Positions 23,655 through 31,739 of a stretch of DNA of 33,435 nucleotides are shown piece after piece; positions within the stretch are counted from its first letter, which is position 1; each line of letters begins with the position of its first letter. The notes below the pieces were generated by a model, which saw nothing but the letters and a program-made list of their open reading frames with translations, did no database searches and was not told the DNA's origin. The DNA is from Paracoccus binzhouensis (lineage in GTDB: Bacteria > Pseudomonadota > Alphaproteobacteria > Rhodobacterales > Rhodobacteraceae), in assembly GCF_016446475.1 (NCBI RefSeq), contig NZ_JAEHFP010000042.1, positions 1 to 33,435 on the forward strand. The letters are read 5' to 3'. The position numbers were made by a program, and so were the translations under genes.

Positions 23655-24686
23655 ATGCAAAAGACGGTCAAGGACAAGATCCCGGTCACGGTGCTGACGG
23701 GCTTTCTGGGCTCGGGCAAGACCACGCTGCTGAACTACATCCTGCAGGAAAACCACGGCATGAAGATCGCCGTGATCGAGAACGAATTCGGCGAGATCGG
23801 CATCGACGGCGGGCTGGTCGTCGGCAGCACCGAGGAGATCTTCGAGATGACCAATGGCTGCGTCTGCTGCGTGGCCGAGGCGCGCGACGACCTGTTGCGC
23901 GTCATCCGCCAGCTGCTGGCGCGGCCCGGGCGGCTGGATCATATCATCATCGAGACCAGCGGCCTGGCCGATCCCTATCCGGTGGCGCAGACCTTCTTCC
24001 TTGACGACCCGATCCGCGAGGAAACCAACCTGGACGGGGTGATCGCCCTGGTCGATGCCAGGCACATCCTGCGCCACCTGGACGACAGCCTGGTCGAGGC
24101 GCATGACAACCAGGCGGTGGACCAGATCGTCTGCGCCGACCGCATCGTGCTGAACAAGATCGACCTGGTCTCCGAGGAGGAGATCGCCGCGGTCGAGGCC
24201 CGCGTCGCCTGCCTGAACCAGACCGCCGAGATCATGCGCGCCAGCCATGCGCGGATCGACCTGAAAAGGATCCTCGGGCTGGCGGCCTTCGACCGGAGCC
24301 GCAGGATGGCGGCCGAGGTCCGGCACGGCCACGACCATGCCCATCACCCTGCCGCGCCTTGGGACCGGGACGGCGCACACGAGCATGACGCCTCGGTCTC
24401 CTCGGTCGGAATCGAGCTTTCGGGCGACATGGACCCGGCCGCCATGGCCCGCTGGGTGCAGGAGATGCAGGGCAGGGACAATGGCGAGCTGTTCCGCATG
24501 AAGGGCATCTTCTCGATCAGGGGCGACGACTATTGCTATGTGCTGCACGGCGTGCACGACCAGATCGAGTTTCGCCCGAACCATCCCTGGGCCGACGAGC
24601 CGCGCTGCAACAGGATGGTCTTCATCGGCCGCAACCTGGACCGCGCCGCGCTTCAGGCCCGGCTGGCGCAATGCCGGGCCGCCTGA
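23655..24686 (+). CDS. CobW/COG0523-family metallochaperone GTPase
   Basis: 343-residue P-loop GTPase of the G3E family, whose members load Zn, Co, Fe or other metals into client enzymes. Motifs are GFLGSGKTT (16-24, Walker A), CVCC (69-72, the CxCC metal site), ETSGLADP (101-108), NKID (168-171, guanine specificity) and a His-rich stretch (HGHDHAHH and AHEHD, 225-246) before the CobW C-terminal domain. GGGAGGG precedes the ATG. In an operon with three amidohydrolase-fold proteins it probably metallates one of them (inference). No Zur-type site was identified nearby, so it looks tied to this pathway rather than to general zinc starvation. Confidence 0.92.
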   Translation: MQKTVKDKIPVTVLTGFLGSGKTTLLNYILQENHGMKIAVIENEFGEIGIDGGLVVGSTEEIFEMTNGCVCCVAEARDDLLRVIRQLLARPGRLDHIIIETSGLADPYPVAQTFFLDDPIREETNLDGVIALVDARHILRHLDDSLVEAHDNQAVDQIVCADRIVLNKIDLVSEEEIAAVEARVACLNQTAEIMRASHARIDLKRILGLAAFDRSRRMAAEVRHGHDHAHHPAAPWDRDGAHEHDASVSSVGIELSGDMDPAAMARWVQEMQGRDNGELFRMKGIFSIRGDDYCYVLHGVHDQIEFRPNHPWADEPRCNRMVFIGRNLDRAALQARLAQCRAA

Positions 24687-24749
24687 GGCGGCCCCCATCC
24701 GAACGGCGGCGGCCCATGGAGGAGAGACGGGCCGCCCGGCCGTGACCGT

Positions 24750-24769
24750 CCGGCCGGATTGCCGGCCGG
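24750..24769 (+). other. Intercistronic hairpin between the CobW gene and the permease gene
   Basis: CCGGCCGG (24750-24757), ATTG loop, CCGGCCGG (24762-24769): an 8-bp perfect stem with a tetraloop. A smaller stem GCCGCC/GGCGGC (24678-24683 / 24687-24692) brackets the CobW stop codon. No T-run follows either stem. They occupy the 110-nt gap before the permease gene. Confidence 0.45.
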
Positions 24770-24796
24770 CGAACACCGAACAAAGGGGAGGGAAGA

Positions 24797-26164
24797 ATGA
24801 CAACCACTATTCATCCGGTGGACGAGATCCTGCCGGGCAGGAAGATGCTTGCCCTGGCGCTTCAGCATGTCGCCGTGTCCTATGTCGGATCGGTCGCCGT
24901 GCCGCTGATCATCGCCGATGCCCTCGGCTTCACCCGGCACGAGACGATCCTGCTGATCAGCACCACCTTCTTCTGCTCGGGCGTGGCGACGCTGCTGCAG
25001 ACGGCGGGCTTCTGGCGCTTCGGGGTCAGGCTGCCGATCATGAACGGCGTGGCCTTCAGCAGCGTCTCGGCGATCATCGCCATCGGCACCATGCCGGGCG
25101 TCGGCATCTCGGGCGTCTGCGGCGCGGTCATCCTTGGCGGGCTGTTCATCATGCTGATCGCGCCGCTGGCCGGCCGGCTGCGGCGCTTCTTCCCGCCGGT
25201 GGTGACGGGCTGTGTCGTCACCGCCATCGGCGTGCAGCTGCTGCCCGTGGCCTATCAATGGACCGGCGGCGGGCATGGCAGCGCCGATTTCGGCGACCCG
25301 CTGTTTCTGGGCGTGGCGCTGCTGGTTCTGGTGGTGATCCTGGCGATGAACCGGCTGGGCCCGCCGCTGCTGCGCAACCTGGCGGTGCTGGGCGGCATGG
25401 CCGTGGGCGCCGCGGCGGCCTGGCTGCAGGGGCTGGGCGACCTGGACGCGGTGCGCGAGGCGCCCTGGCTGATCGCGCCGGCGCCGTTCCAGTTCGGCAT
25501 GCCGCATTTCGCGCTGCTGCCCTTCGTCACCATCGCCATCGTGATGATCGTGCAGACGGTCGAATCCATGGGGCTGTTCATCTCGATCGGCGATATCGTC
25601 GAGCGCGAGGTGACGCCGCGGCAGGTCTCGGACGGGATCCGCGCCAACGGCCTTGCCAGCGCCGTCGCGGGCGTCTTCGCCGGCTTCCCCTTCATCGCCC
25701 ATATGGAGAATGTCGGGCTGGTCATTCTCAGCGGCGTGCGCAGCCGCTGGGTGGTGGCGCTGTGCGGGCTGATGTTCTGCATCCTGGCCTTCTTCCCGAA
25801 ATTCGGCGCGCTGCTGGCCGCGGTTCCGGCGCCGGCCCTGGGCGGCGCGGCCATCGCCATGTTCGGCATCGTCGCGGCGGCGGGCATCCAGGCGCTGGCC
25901 AAGGTCGATTACGCCGGCAACCAGTACAACATGCTGATCGTGGCGCTGACCATGGGCATCGCGCTGATCCCGACCCTGTTGCCGACGCTGTTCGGCCAGC
26001 TGCCGGACTGGCTGCAATCGATCCTGCACAGCAGCGTCGTTGTCGCCTGCCTGGTCTCGGTCACGCTGAACCTGGTCCTGAACGGGGCCGGCGAGGACCA
26101 GGGCCGGGACGCGCATCTGCCGGACGGCGCGGCGGCGCTCGGCTCTGCCCGGGCCGATGCCTGA
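24797..26164 (+). CDS. NCS2 (xanthine/uracil-type) permease
   Basis: 455-residue polytopic symporter of the nucleobase-cation symporter-2 family, with about fourteen hydrophobic segments expected. Diagnostic features are the QH pair in ALALQHVAVSYVGSVAVPL (Gln23-His24), Glu256 in TVESMG of the substrate-binding helix, and the NCS2 signature ENVGLVILSG (304-313). GGGGAGGGAAG precedes the ATG. Family members carry purines, pyrimidines, uric acid or ascorbate. Its place before a CodA-like amidohydrolase and after a decarboxylase suggests an N-heterocyclic or acidic ring compound. The C-terminal tail is short and polar. Confidence 0.92.
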   Translation: MTTTIHPVDEILPGRKMLALALQHVAVSYVGSVAVPLIIADALGFTRHETILLISTTFFCSGVATLLQTAGFWRFGVRLPIMNGVAFSSVSAIIAIGTMPGVGISGVCGAVILGGLFIMLIAPLAGRLRRFFPPVVTGCVVTAIGVQLLPVAYQWTGGGHGSADFGDPLFLGVALLVLVVILAMNRLGPPLLRNLAVLGGMAVGAAAAWLQGLGDLDAVREAPWLIAPAPFQFGMPHFALLPFVTIAIVMIVQTVESMGLFISIGDIVEREVTPRQVSDGIRANGLASAVAGVFAGFPFIAHMENVGLVILSGVRSRWVVALCGLMFCILAFFPKFGALLAAVPAPALGGAAIAMFGIVAAAGIQALAKVDYAGNQYNMLIVALTMGIALIPTLLPTLFGQLPDWLQSILHSSVVVACLVSVTLNLVLNGAGEDQGRDAHLPDGAAALGSARADA

Positions 26165-26171
26165 GATTCGG

Positions 26172-26202
26172 GCCGCGAAGCCCCGGCCTGCGGCTTCGCG
26201 GC
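26172..26202 (+). other. Strong intercistronic hairpin between the permease and CodA-like genes
   Basis: Perfect 11-bp inverted repeat GCCGCGAAGCC (26172-26182) / GGCTTCGCGGC (26192-26202) with a 9-nt loop, 8 nt after the permease stop. There is no following T-run. It may stabilise the upstream mRNA end or lower expression of the next gene. Confidence 0.5.
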
Positions 26203-26257
26203 GCTCCGTCCATGGCCCAGGCGGCCGCATTCCTTTCCACCAGACCAGAGGCTGACC

Positions 26258-27532
26258 ATGAACCAGATGCAGAAGAACCCCGCCGGGCGCCCGGCGCTGA
26301 TCCGGGGCGGCGTTCCCCTGTCGGGGGCGGATGCGCCCCGTCCGGCCGATGTGCTGATCGGCGCCGATGGCCGCATCGCCGCGATCGCCGGCCGCATCGA
26401 CCCGCCCGAGGGCTGCCGGATCCTCGAGGCTGGCGGCTGCCTGGTCTCGCCCGGTTTCGTCGACGCGCATCAGCACCTGGACAAGACCGGGGTGCTGCGC
26501 CTTGCCCCGAACCCCTCGGGCACGCTGCAGGGCGCGCGGGACGCCTTCGCGCGCTATGCCCGCAGCGCCCCGCCCGAGGACGTGTTCGACCGCGCCTCGA
26601 GGACCATCGCGCAATGCCTGTCGCATGGCACCACCGCCATCCGCAGCCATGTGAACGTGGACAAGGACGCCGGCTTCAACGGCATCGAGGCGCTGGCACG
26701 GCTGCGCGCGGACTGGGCCGACCGGGTGCGGGTGCAGCTGGTGGCCTTCATGTCGCCGCATCCGGGGCAGGATCTGGACTGGCTGCGCGCCAATATCGAC
26801 CGCGCGGCGCGGTCGGCGGATGCCGTGGGCGGCACCCCCGCCGTGGCCGAGGATCCGGACCGCTATCTCGACCTGATCTTCCAGGCGGCCGCGCGTCACG
26901 GCCTGCCGGTCGACCTGCACATGGACGAGCATCTCGACCCGACGCGGCTGCATTTCGACAAGGTGTTCGAGCGGGTCCGGCGCTTCGGGATGCAGGGCAG
27001 GACCGTGCTGGGCCATGCCTCGGTGCTGAGCGCCCTTCCGCCCGCGCAGTTTCGGCGCATCATGGAGGAGATCCTGGAGCTGGAGATCGGGCTCGTGACG
27101 CTTCCGGCGGCGAACCTCTATCTGCAGGGCCGCGACAGCGAGAGGCTGCCGCCGCGCGGGCTGACGCGGGTGGCCGAGCTGGCGCGGGCGGGCGTGCCCA
27201 TCGCCACCGCCTCGGACAATATCCAGGATCCCTTCGTGCCGACCGGCTCGGGCGACATGCTGGAGATCGCCCGCTGGACGCTGCTGGCCGGGCATCTCAA
27301 GGGCGAGGAGCTTGCGACCACCCATGACATGATCACCGCGACCCCGGCGCGGCTGATGGGGCTTGACGATTACGGCCTGCGCCCCGGCGCGCGCGCCGAC
27401 CTGGTGATCGCCCGGGCGCCGGACCTCGCGGCGCTGGTCGCCGGCGGCACCGATCACCTGCGGGTGCTGTCGGCCGGAAGGCTGGTTTCGGAAAGCGCGC
27501 TGCGCCAGGGTTTCGAGCCCTGCGCGGCCTGA
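26258..27532 (+). CDS. CodA-like amidohydrolase (cytosine deaminase family)
   Basis: 424-residue metal-dependent hydrolase of the cytosine-deaminase-like amidohydrolase group. Metal and catalytic residues fall at His71 and His73 (DAHQHLD), His221 and Glu224 (LHMDEH), His253 (GHASVL) and Asp320 (ASDNIQDPF). The order and local context parallel E. coli CodA (61, 63, 214, 217, 246, 313). The N-terminal beta-sandwich (ALIRGG, DVLIGADGRIAAI) and C-terminal return strand (RADLVIARAPD) are present. It likely deaminates or hydrolyses an N-heterocycle imported by the adjacent permease. The ligand-contact residues differ enough that cytosine itself is not assured. Last gene of the rightward series, before a terminator. 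Confidence 0.86.
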   Translation: MNQMQKNPAGRPALIRGGVPLSGADAPRPADVLIGADGRIAAIAGRIDPPEGCRILEAGGCLVSPGFVDAHQHLDKTGVLRLAPNPSGTLQGARDAFARYARSAPPEDVFDRASRTIAQCLSHGTTAIRSHVNVDKDAGFNGIEALARLRADWADRVRVQLVAFMSPHPGQDLDWLRANIDRAARSADAVGGTPAVAEDPDRYLDLIFQAAARHGLPVDLHMDEHLDPTRLHFDKVFERVRRFGMQGRTVLGHASVLSALPPAQFRRIMEEILELEIGLVTLPAANLYLQGRDSERLPPRGLTRVAELARAGVPIATASDNIQDPFVPTGSGDMLEIARWTLLAGHLKGEELATTHDMITATPARLMGLDDYGLRPGARADLVIARAPDLAALVAGGTDHLRVLSAGRLVSESALRQGFEPCAA

Positions 27533-27590
27533 CCGGGCGGCTGGCGGCGAGCGCCGCGGTTCCCCGGATCGGCCCGGGGCCCCGGGCGGC

Positions 27591-27629
27591 AAAGGGGGAT
27601 GCCCCGCTTATCCCCGGGGCATCCCTTTT
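27591..27629. terminator. Bidirectional intrinsic terminator
   Basis: Perfect 11-bp stem GGGATGCCCCG (27596-27606) / CGGGGCATCCC (27615-27625) with an 8-nt loop and TTTT at 27626-27629. AAAGG on the other side extends the stem and gives a short T-run on the - strand. It lies between convergent genes (the CodA-like gene and the TonB receptor) and can serve both. Confidence 0.85.
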
Positions 27630-27631
27630 CG

Positions 27632-29704
27632 TCATAAGGTCACCTTCAGGCCGATGCCCACCTCGCGCGGCTCGACCACGGTGGCCTCGAAGCCGCCGAT
27701 CGAGCGGCTGGCGCGCAGATAGGTCACCGAACGGTCGTCGAACAGGTTGTTGACATAGGCGAAGGCCTGCAGGTTCTCGCGCGGCTGCCAGGTCAGCCGG
27801 GCATTGGCCACCGTATAGGCATCCACCCAGGTCTCGCGGTCCTCGTTGTCGTCGGAATAATAGCCGTCGGTGTGGCGCAGCTGGCCGCTAAGCCGCCATT
27901 CGGGGGTGATGTCCCAATCCGCCGCCAGCGACAGCGTGTAGTCCGGCGAGCGGCCGAAGCGGTGGCCCTGGTAATCCGCCGCGGCGCTGGTGAAGCGGCT
28001 GATCTCGGTATGCAGCAGGCCCAGCCCCGCCTTGACCCGCAGGTTGTCGCGCAGCAGGTAGTCCATGCCCAGTTCGAGACCATAGGACTTGGCGCGCTCG
28101 GCATTGACGGTGATCGAGCTGCCGATGTTCTCGGGCAGGCTGGTCACGACATAGCGCTGCGCATCCTTGAGCCGGGTGTAGAACAGGTTGCCGGTCAGCT
28201 CCAGCCGGTCGTCGAGCAGCCGGGTGCGGCCGAAGATCTCGTAGTTCCACGAGGTCTCCGCGTCAAAGGGCACATATTCGCCGCTGGTCAGGTTCAGCGT
28301 CACCCCGCCGGGGTTGTAGCCCTTGCTGACCATGACGCCGATGCGGCTCGCTTCGTCCAGGTCATAGGCCAGCGCCACCCTGGGCAGCCAGGCGTCGAAG
28401 CTTTCGTCATAGTCCAGCACGTTCGGGGTAAAGCTCGACACCCCGCGCCGGGTGATGTCGTCGCGCTGATAGCGCAGCCCGCCGGTCAGGCTCCAGCGGT
28501 CGGCCAAGCGCCAGGTGGCCTCGGCGAAGATCCCCAGGCTGTCCTTGCGGTCGTCATAGGTGGTGGTGCCGCGGTAATCCAGCAGCTCGTCCGAATCGGT
28601 GCGCGAGACGAACAGCCCCGCCACGCCGCTGATCCGGTCCCCGGGGGTTCCGAAGGTCACGCGCGTCTCGTTCGAGGTCACGTCCTGGTCCAGGATCGCC
28701 GTGCCCGAACTGACCGGCTCGGTCGAACGCTTGATCCAGATGTCGGAATATTGCAGCTGGTTGAACAGCGTCCAGCCGTCGCCGAACTCGTAGCTCAGGT
28801 CCAGGATGGTGGTGTTCGTGCGCAACCGCCAGCTGGGATTCGAGGCGGTGGCGCTTTCCAGATCCTCATAGGGCTCGGTCGCGGCTTCCCAGTTCGGCCG
28901 GTTGGTCAGGCTGTGCGAGAAGGTCAGCTTGCCCTCGAATCCCGGCAGGTCCTTCGGCTGCCACAGCAGCTTGGCGCGGATGGTGCGGGATTCGTGGTCC
29001 TGGTCGGTCGCGCCGACGGCGAAATCCGGGTTGGTATAGCCGATGTAATTGTCGCGCGCCCAGTAGTCGACGGCGATGCGCCCGGCCAGGTCCTCGGACA
29101 GGGGCCCCGAGGCCATCAGGCTGGCGCGGCGGCGGCTGTGGCTGCCATATTCCAGCTGCGCGGCGCCCTCGGGCTGGAAGGTCGGATCCTTGGTCCTGAC
29201 GATGATCGCCCCGGCGATCGAGTTCGCGCCCTGGGTCGCGGTCTGCGGGCCGCGGAAGACCTCGATGGACTCGACGTCCCACAGCGCCTGGCTGCCCCAG
29301 ACGATCTCGTTATAGCCCAGATAATGCCCGTCCAGGTTGAAGGCCAGCCGCGGCGCCGTGCCGCCGAAGAAGGCCACCGCGCCGGAATTGGGCCCCTCGC
29401 TGTCCTGGCCGCGGATGGTGGGCGCGCCGCCCTGGCCGCCCGAGGCGACATAGGTCACGTTGGCGATGCCCGTCGCCGCATCGGCGATGCTGTCCTGCCC
29501 GCCGCTTTCCTCGAAGTCGCGCGTGGTCAGCACCGCCACCGACGAGGCGGTGTCCTTGACGCTACGCGCCTGCTTTTCGCCGGTCAGGACGATTTCGTCC
29601 AGCCGCAGCGGTCCGTCCTGATCGTCCTGCGCCAGCGCGGGGGTGGTGGCCAATGCCAGCATGGCGACCGTGCCAAGCAGCCTCGGGATTTCGCGTCCAT
29701 TCAT
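27632..29704 (-). CDS. TonB-dependent outer-membrane receptor, probable ferric-siderophore receptor
   Basis: About 690 residues. A signal peptide covers roughly the first 25 residues (ALA|QDD cleavage region). A TonB-box-like segment DEIVLTG and the plug domain follow, with APTIRGQDSEG, VESIEVFRGPQTATQGANSIAGAIIVRTKDP, then a 22-strand-type beta-barrel ending GIGLKVTL. No N-terminal signalling extension for an anti-sigma factor is seen. The ATG at 29704 is preferred; a TTG two codons upstream (29710) is possible. It is divergent from salicylate-activation genes and near an ABC siderophore binding protein, so a salicylate-type ferric siderophore is the probable ligand (inference). The terminal residue is Leu rather than the usual Phe. 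Confidence 0.88.
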   Translation of the reverse strand: MNGREIPRLLGTVAMLALATTPALAQDDQDGPLRLDEIVLTGEKQARSVKDTASSVAVLTTRDFEESGGQDSIADAATGIANVTYVASGGQGGAPTIRGQDSEGPNSGAVAFFGGTAPRLAFNLDGHYLGYNEIVWGSQALWDVESIEVFRGPQTATQGANSIAGAIIVRTKDPTFQPEGAAQLEYGSHSRRRASLMASGPLSEDLAGRIAVDYWARDNYIGYTNPDFAVGATDQDHESRTIRAKLLWQPKDLPGFEGKLTFSHSLTNRPNWEAATEPYEDLESATASNPSWRLRTNTTILDLSYEFGDGWTLFNQLQYSDIWIKRSTEPVSSGTAILDQDVTSNETRVTFGTPGDRISGVAGLFVSRTDSDELLDYRGTTTYDDRKDSLGIFAEATWRLADRWSLTGGLRYQRDDITRRGVSSFTPNVLDYDESFDAWLPRVALAYDLDEASRIGVMVSKGYNPGGVTLNLTSGEYVPFDAETSWNYEIFGRTRLLDDRLELTGNLFYTRLKDAQRYVVTSLPENIGSSITVNAERAKSYGLELGMDYLLRDNLRVKAGLGLLHTEISRFTSAAADYQGHRFGRSPDYTLSLAADWDITPEWRLSGQLRHTDGYYSDDNEDRETWVDAYTVANARLTWQPRENLQAFAYVNNLFDDRSVTYLRASRSIGGFEATVVEPREVGIGLKVTL

Positions 29705-29713
29705 CTCCAAACC

Positions 29714-29725
29714 CTATCCAGATAG
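29714..29725. promoter_or_regulatory. Short palindrome upstream of the TonB receptor
   Basis: CTATCCAGATAG is a perfect inverted repeat (CTATC, CA, GATAG) 10 nt upstream of the receptor ATG. It could be a regulator site or a small leader hairpin near the ribosome site. No matching known iron-box consensus is claimed. Confidence 0.3.
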
Positions 29726-29859
29726 ATACCGTGGGCTGGCGAATGCTGGCTGCCATATGCGATTCCGTCCCGCCGGCGGGAAACCGCCGAGCGACAGCGC
29801 CGGGTTAACCGATTGACAAGGCTTGACGCAAGGGGTGGTGCGGCCCCGGAACCCGAGGC

Positions 29860-29895
29860 GTGACCCCAGCGCCACAACCCGCGCCGTGGGGTCAC
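29860..29895. promoter_or_regulatory. 9-bp dyad in the divergent TonB receptor/salicylate ligase intergenic region
   Basis: The 358-nt gap 29705-30062 holds no gene. Its most distinct element is GTGACCCCA (29860-29868) / TGGGGTCAC (29887-29895), a perfect 9-bp inverted repeat with 18 nt between. Just downstream is an AT-rich stretch with TAGGAT (29941-29946), a possible -10 for the ligase gene. A second repeat CTCCGCC (29962-29968) / GGCGGAG (29990-29996) lies in the leader. The dyad is a candidate operator for iron or siderophore control of both genes (inference). Confidence 0.45.
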
Positions 29896-30062
29896 TTTAC
29901 ACCCGTCTGCGGTTGTGCGACAGTAATCCGATAAAAAAACTAGGATACCGTGCGTTCAGCCCTCCGCCAGTCGCCACGGTCGGGATTTCGGCGGAGCGGA
30001 ACGGTCCTTCCCCGGGAAAGGTCTGCCCACCCTTCGCCAGCGGATTGCGAAAGGAGATTGCC

Positions 30063-31739
30063 GTGGCAGATCACGCCTTGGATTGGCAGGCCCGCTGCCC
30101 CTTCTGGCCCCAAGACATTGCAGACCGTTACCGCGAGGCCGGGGTCTGGCGATACGAGACCTTCTTCGACCTTCTGGCGCGGCAGGCCGGGCAGGCGGGC
30201 GGGCGGATCGCCCTGATCGACGGCGACCGGCAGATCGGCTACGACCGGCTGCACCGCGATGCGCTGGCGCTGGCGGGCGGGCTGTCGGCGCTGGGACTGG
30301 TCCGCGGCGACCGGGTGGTGGTGCAATTCCCCAACTGCGCGGAATTCGTCACGCTGTTCTTCGCGCTTTGCCGGCTGGGCGTGGTGCCGGTGCTGGCCCT
30401 GCCCGGCCACCGCGACCTGGAGATCGGCCAGTTCGCCGATTTCACCGGCGCCCGCGCCATCCTGACGGCGCAGCGGCCCGGGGGATACGACATGGTGGCG
30501 CTGGCCCGGCGGGTGCAGGATCGAGTGCCCTCGGTCCGGCATGCGGTGGTGCTGGGCGACAGCCGGGACGCGCTGGCCTTCGACAGCCTGCTGCGGCCCG
30601 ATGTTCCGCTGCCCGCCGGCCCGGGCCCCGAGGACGTGGCCTGCTTCCAGATCTCGGGCGGGACCACCGGGGTGCCGAAGCTGATCCCGCGCCGGCACAT
30701 GGAATATCTCTACAACATCCGCATGGCGGTGGCGGCCAGCGGTCTGGACGCGGATACGCGCTATCTGTGCGTGCTGCCGATGATGCACAACTTTCCCATG
30801 GCCTGCCCGGGCTTCCTGGGCACGCTGCAGGCCGGCGGCACCGTGGTCATGGCGCCCGAGCCCGAGGCCGGGATCTGCTTCGACCTGATCGCCCGCCACC
30901 GCGTCACCGTGACCGCGCTGGTGCCGCCGGTGGCGCTGCTGTGGCTGGACGCGCAGGCCGGGCTGGCGGCCGACCTGTCCTCGCTGCGGCTGCTGCAGGT
31001 GGGGGGCGCCAAGCTCAACCCCTCCAGCGCCCGGCGCATCCGGCCCGGGCTGGGCTGCCAGTTGCAGCAGGTCTTCGGCATGGCCGAAGGTCTGATCTGC
31101 TTCACCGCGCTAACCGACAGCGAGGAGCGCATCGTGACCACCCAGGGCCGGCCCATGTCGCCCTGGGACGAGGTGCGCATCATCCGCCCGGACGGGCGCG
31201 AGGCCGCCATCGGCGAGGCCGGTGAACTGGAGGTGCGCGGCCCCTATACCATCCGCGGCTATTACGACATGCCCGAGCACAATGCCCAGGCCTTCACCGC
31301 CGACGGCTTCTATCGCTCGGGCGACATCGCCCGGCGCGACGCCGACGGCGCCATCACCGTCGAGGGGCGGGCCAAGGACCAGGTGAACCGCGGCGGCGAG
31401 AAGATCGGCGTCGACGAGGTCGAGGACCTGCTGATCGCCCACGGCTCGGTCCTGGACGCGGCGGTCGTGGGGCGGCCCGACGCGCTGATGGGCGAAAGGC
31501 TCTGTGCCTTCGTGCTGGCCGCGCCGGGCGCCACGCCCCGGCCGGGGGCGCTGCGCCGCCATCTGGCCGAGGCCGGCCTGGCCGCCTTCAAGATCCCCGA
31601 CGAGGTGATCGTGCTGGACCGCTTCCCGCAGACCGGCGTCGGCAAGGTCAACAAGCGCCAGTTGCGCGACCTGCTGCGCGAGGCGCATTTCCCCACCCCC
31701 CTTGCCCCCCTTGCCGCCCGGCAGGAGGAAAGCGCATGA
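30063..31739 (+). CDS. Salicyl-AMP ligase (aryl acid adenylation domain, PchD/YbtE/EntE family)
   Basis: 558-residue stand-alone adenylation enzyme that activates an aryl acid as its AMP ester for loading onto a siderophore NRPS. Motifs: SGGTTGVPK (198-206), HNFPMACPG (242-250), FGMAEG (338-343), RSGD (418-421) and TGVGKVNKRQL with the A10 Lys528. The specificity position equivalent to DhbE Ser240 is Cys248, as in salicylate-activating enzymes, while 2,3-dihydroxybenzoate enzymes have Ser. The GTG start is set by AAGGAG (30051-30056) 6 nt upstream and by family length. It overlaps the isochorismate pyruvate lyase gene by 4 nt, which strengthens the salicylate assignment. The NRPS partner is not in the window. 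Confidence 0.9.
   Translation: MADHALDWQARCPFWPQDIADRYREAGVWRYETFFDLLARQAGQAGGRIALIDGDRQIGYDRLHRDALALAGGLSALGLVRGDRVVVQFPNCAEFVTLFFALCRLGVVPVLALPGHRDLEIGQFADFTGARAILTAQRPGGYDMVALARRVQDRVPSVRHAVVLGDSRDALAFDSLLRPDVPLPAGPGPEDVACFQISGGTTGVPKLIPRRHMEYLYNIRMAVAASGLDADTRYLCVLPMMHNFPMACPGFLGTLQAGGTVVMAPEPEAGICFDLIARHRVTVTALVPPVALLWLDAQAGLAADLSSLRLLQVGGAKLNPSSARRIRPGLGCQLQQVFGMAEGLICFTALTDSEERIVTTQGRPMSPWDEVRIIRPDGREAAIGEAGELEVRGPYTIRGYYDMPEHNAQAFTADGFYRSGDIARRDADGAITVEGRAKDQVNRGGEKIGVDEVEDLLIAHGSVLDAAVVGRPDALMGERLCAFVLAAPGATPRPGALRRHLAEAGLAAFKIPDEVIVLDRFPQTGVGKVNKRQLRDLLREAHFPTPLAPLAARQEESA

Noticed and set aside
24653..27592. Open frame of about 980 codons on the - strand opposite the permease and CodA-like genes
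   Set aside because: Same low-complexity composition as other antisense shadows; the + strand carries two clear protein families with good ribosome sites.
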